In this document: positions 61,292 to 64,000 of the stretch, piece after piece
Position numbering within the stretch: the stretch's first letter is position 1
Layout: each line of letters starts with the position of its first letter
Source: Nissolia schottii
Taxonomy: Eukaryota > Streptophyta > Magnoliopsida > Fabales > Fabaceae
Direction: 5' to 3'
Length of the DNA stretch: 64,000 nucleotides
Assembly: GCA_003254905.1 (NCBI GenBank)
Contig: QANU01099655.1
Span: 123,437 to 187,436 of the forward strand
Made by a program: the position numbers and the translations under genes
The notes under the pieces: generated by a model
The model's database searches: none
Told to the model about the DNA's origin: nothing
What the model saw: the letters and a program-made list of their open reading frames with translations, nothing else

Positions 61292-63157
61292 ATGTGTATA
61301 GCTTTGTTTCTTTGGCAAGCCCACCCACTCTACCCTTTTTATCTTTTGAATAATAGAGATGAGTATCACAATAGGCAAGTTTTCTTACTCGTTCCTTTTT
61401 ATGTCTCAGTATAGCATATTACTTGTTTGATTGTGCTTGCATTTGCATGTCAATTATTTAAATCAAGAAATTGTTTATGAAGGCCTACGAAGCCGGTGTC
61501 ATGGTGGGAAGATTGTGAAATTCTGGGAGGAAGGGACGAGATAGCAATGGGGACATGGTTGGCTTGTTCTAAAGAAGGAAGAGTTGCTTTTCTTACCAAT
61601 GTTTTGGAGCTCCATACCCTCCCTGAGGCCAAAAGTCGAGGAGAACTACCCCTCCTTTTTCTCAAGGTGTTTTTTTTATTTTGTAATATAGACACATGAC
61701 ATGAGGTTGACATGTACTTCAAAGTGTCATTCTCATATTTTCAACTAGAGAGATTCATGTGCACTACATAATCTTGTTATAAACTTTTTGTCACACAATT
61801 GTTTTATATTTTAATGTAGAAACCAATCACTTGCATCCAAACTCTGAGTCACTTCAATGCAATGAACCGCATATATTTCCTGTCTCAGATTATGGCAACA
61901 TGTACATTGTCTTACATTTTGTTAAAGCTTCTCAAATTTTCAACTTACGCATCAATATGAGTCTTCAAATTGACTTCCAAACTGCATGTTCACATTTAAT
62001 TTAAATGAACAACGGCAGAGCAAAATGCTTCCCCAGGAATTTGCAGAAAGCCTGAAATCAGAGGCTCATTATTACAATGGGTTCAACTTGATCGTTACCG
62101 ACATTGCGACCAAGTCCATGGTGTACATCTCCAACAGGCCCAAAGGACAACCCATTACTATTCAGGAAGTTCCTTCTGGCTTGCATGTACTTTCAAACGA
62201 TAAGTTAAATTCCCCATGGCACAAGGTTAGTTAGCTTATATATGCGTGTGTGTGTTTAGATGAGAAATGATAGGATGACAATTATTTGAAACAATTACAC
62301 TAATAGAAATGTGAGTCCACCATGGTGAGACCCACCATAAATCCCATGAATGTAGTTGTCACGAATGGTAGCCACATTCTCGGTGTACATGTCACTTATT
62401 CGTGTATATATATAAAGTATTAATTTTAAAGGTCTTGTTCGGACATAAATGTAATAATCATAAATAATGTTAACACTCACCATTGAATTTGTGGTCCATG
62501 TGTCATGAAAGTGAAATTCTAACTAAATGGTCCTGAATACAGGGAAGAAAAAAAGAAGAAGAAAAAATTGTTGCTGTTACTCAATGTTTAATATCTTATT
62601 TTATAACAGAAAAAAAAATTTCCTTTCCTAATTGGCTTTTTCATTGCAGTCTCAGCGGCTTGAATCCAGCTTCAAAGAGCATGTTGCTAAATATGGGGAA
62701 GGTGAGATACCTGCGAAGGACGTGATTCATAAGCTAATGAAGGACACTGTTAAAGCTGACAAAAGCTTACTACCTAGTATATGCTGTCTTGATTGGGAAT
62801 ATAATCTCAGCTCCATTTTTGTTGAAGTAGAAACACCATTGGTAATTTCAGAATATTGCAACCCCCCCGCTAGCTACATTAATTCCAATCAGAATCATGT
62901 GACCATTGACTTATTGACCAAACCATATGATCAATATGCTATGCATGCAGGGTCTATATGGAACAAGGAGTAGCGCTGCCTTAACCATTAGATCAAGTGG
63001 GGAAGCAAGCTTTTTTGAGCATTATCTTGATGACACCATGTGGAACGAGCATGTTACCGATTTCCATATCCGGAAGCTAAAGAGTGTGAGTGATGATGAG
63101 AGACAGATCGAATCCAAGGACTATAATATTAGAGTGGATGTGAGTGATGATGAATGA
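61292..63157 (+). CDS. TANGO2: TANGO2-like NRDE-family protein, five exons
   Basis: Exons: 61292-61374, 61483-61666, 62019-62225, 62650-62841, 62951-63157; together 290 aa. The protein opens with MCIALFLWQAHP and the family signature NRDE at residues 21-24; Cys2 matches the family's conserved cysteine. Further matches to TANGO2 proteins are GTWLA (51-55), LTN, YNGFNLI, VLSN..L..PW (in exon 3), LPSI and YGTRSSAAL (start of exon 5). The last 25-30 residues are acidic (SVSDDE, VSDDE). Animal TANGO2 proteins act in Golgi organisation and in heme movement out of mitochondria and other stores; the plant role is not settled. Exon 1 can join exon 2 in frame, and restore the conserved NRP, only through a GC-AG intron (AATAG|GCAAGT at 61375). 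The other introns are GT-AG. Residue 50 is Met where Gly is usual before GTWL. No break is seen. Confidence 0.92.
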
Positions 63158-64000
63158 AGTGCCAAATAGGAGAAGGAAATAAGAGCAGAGCGAAAGCAAG
63201 AACTTAGATAGCAGCTTTCCTATGCTTAGTTAAGTTTAATGTATTCCTTCATTCATGTATGAGGAGCCATATGCATCAATATCAGTTGATCCCTTCCCTA
63301 TCCATATTTTATATTTGTGCTAGATAAGCCGCAAATTAGCACGGAGTGCTCATGTGTATGAAGATTAAGTAACGAAATAAACCTTGGTAACATATCCAGC
63401 CAGATTGGCATTTTTTTTTATTAAAAAAAAACATGTATCTTTCTACTAGAAACAATCCTTTTCAAGCATTTAAAATTTTATATGAGCATTGCTCTTTCAC
63501 CGATTTTTCAATTCCATATTAAGACTTAAATTTGAGACACTAGTTAAAGAGAATGAGCATCTAACTACTCCAACTGACCATGTGTTGATAGATTGCGAGA
63601 TGTTTGAGTTGTCTTCATTTTAATTAGACAAACTTTTTTTTCCGAACACAGGTCAATTGATTAGATTAGCCTACAACTAAGACTAAACATTTAAGATCTT
63701 AATATGAAAATTAATTTAATGCTTATATGAGAGCTTTAGACTTTGAAGATGGAATTTAAATCTTGTGTCTCTTAAATAGTCAATCATAATCAAAGCCCTG
63801 GAACAATTCTTTTATGTGAAAATTAGATATAATATTATTACATGCATATATCTATCATTGATTAAGTGACTTTAAAAGAATAAAAAGCTAAAAAAAAGAG
63901 AGAGATAATAGTGGAAATGTGCATATAACAATATTATGTCCAATGTTTAAGCGAGAGAATCCTCTCCCACTAGTGCCCTGTCCCATGATGTGTAACGATT
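63158..64000. other. 3' flank of the TANGO2-like gene
   Basis: Probable 3' UTR to about 63400, then AT-rich spacer to the window end. No further gene seen. Confidence 0.5.

Noticed and set aside
1-64000. tRNA, rRNA or snoRNA genes
   Set aside because: No cloverleaf with A and B boxes or conserved rRNA segment was seen by eye; the tRNA-like match at 24653 is a retroelement primer site.

Overview
This window is nuclear DNA of a flowering plant, most likely a eudicot. It is AT-rich and gene-poor, has short introns and plant-type genes, and is full of plant transposon debris. Several dispersed repeats look like ones common in legumes; that placement is inference only. There is one ambiguous base, at 11094, inside an AT microsatellite.

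Four host genes are supported. (1) Trehalose-6-phosphate phosphatase, + strand, 11658-13872, ten exons, 388 aa. (2) An NDR1/HIN1-like LEA_2 membrane protein of the NHL13 type, - strand, 27475-28149, intronless, 224 aa, in a local GC-rich island. (3) An AP2/ERF factor of the DREB A-6 / RAP2-4 type, - strand, 33649-34731, 360 aa, with a TATA box and an ACGT/DRE cluster upstream. (4) A TANGO2-like NRDE protein, + strand, 61292-63157, five exons, 290 aa. The genes are far apart and do not form an operon or obvious cluster. The TPP, NHL and DREB genes each fit stress or sugar signalling, but nothing in the sequence ties them together. Both multi-exon genes need one GC-AG intron, with the same donor AG|GCAAGT.

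The rest is transposon relics and AT-rich spacer. 3715-6127: a Mutator-like non-autonomous element with a 10-bp target duplication and diverged terminal inverted repeats, filled with a GCACAAAC-core repeat. Related arrays lie at about 1555-1930 and 29640-30560, the latter with a 109-bp period. 10381-10659: a foldback MITE with a 10-bp duplication. 20913-24888: a miniature LTR retroelement with a TTTGG target duplication, split by a roughly 3-kb solo LTR that has its own CGCAG duplication. About 43.05-52.11 kb: a badly decayed Ty3/gypsy element of the Tat type on the - strand, with one recognisable LTR and an antisense open region past integrase. 60327-60656: a 330-bp near-palindrome. Smaller pieces include Stowaway-like MITEs near 37.6-38.2 kb, a LINE 3' remnant near 54.65-55.0 kb, a 21-bp in-phase repeat at 56716-56890 and a GTG-rich tract at 55620-55925.

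No RNA gene, CRISPR array or prokaryotic feature is visible. The most unusual material is the GCACAAAC repeat family with its Mutator-like carrier, the long foldback element at 60.3 kb, the nested LTR structure and the two GC-AG introns.
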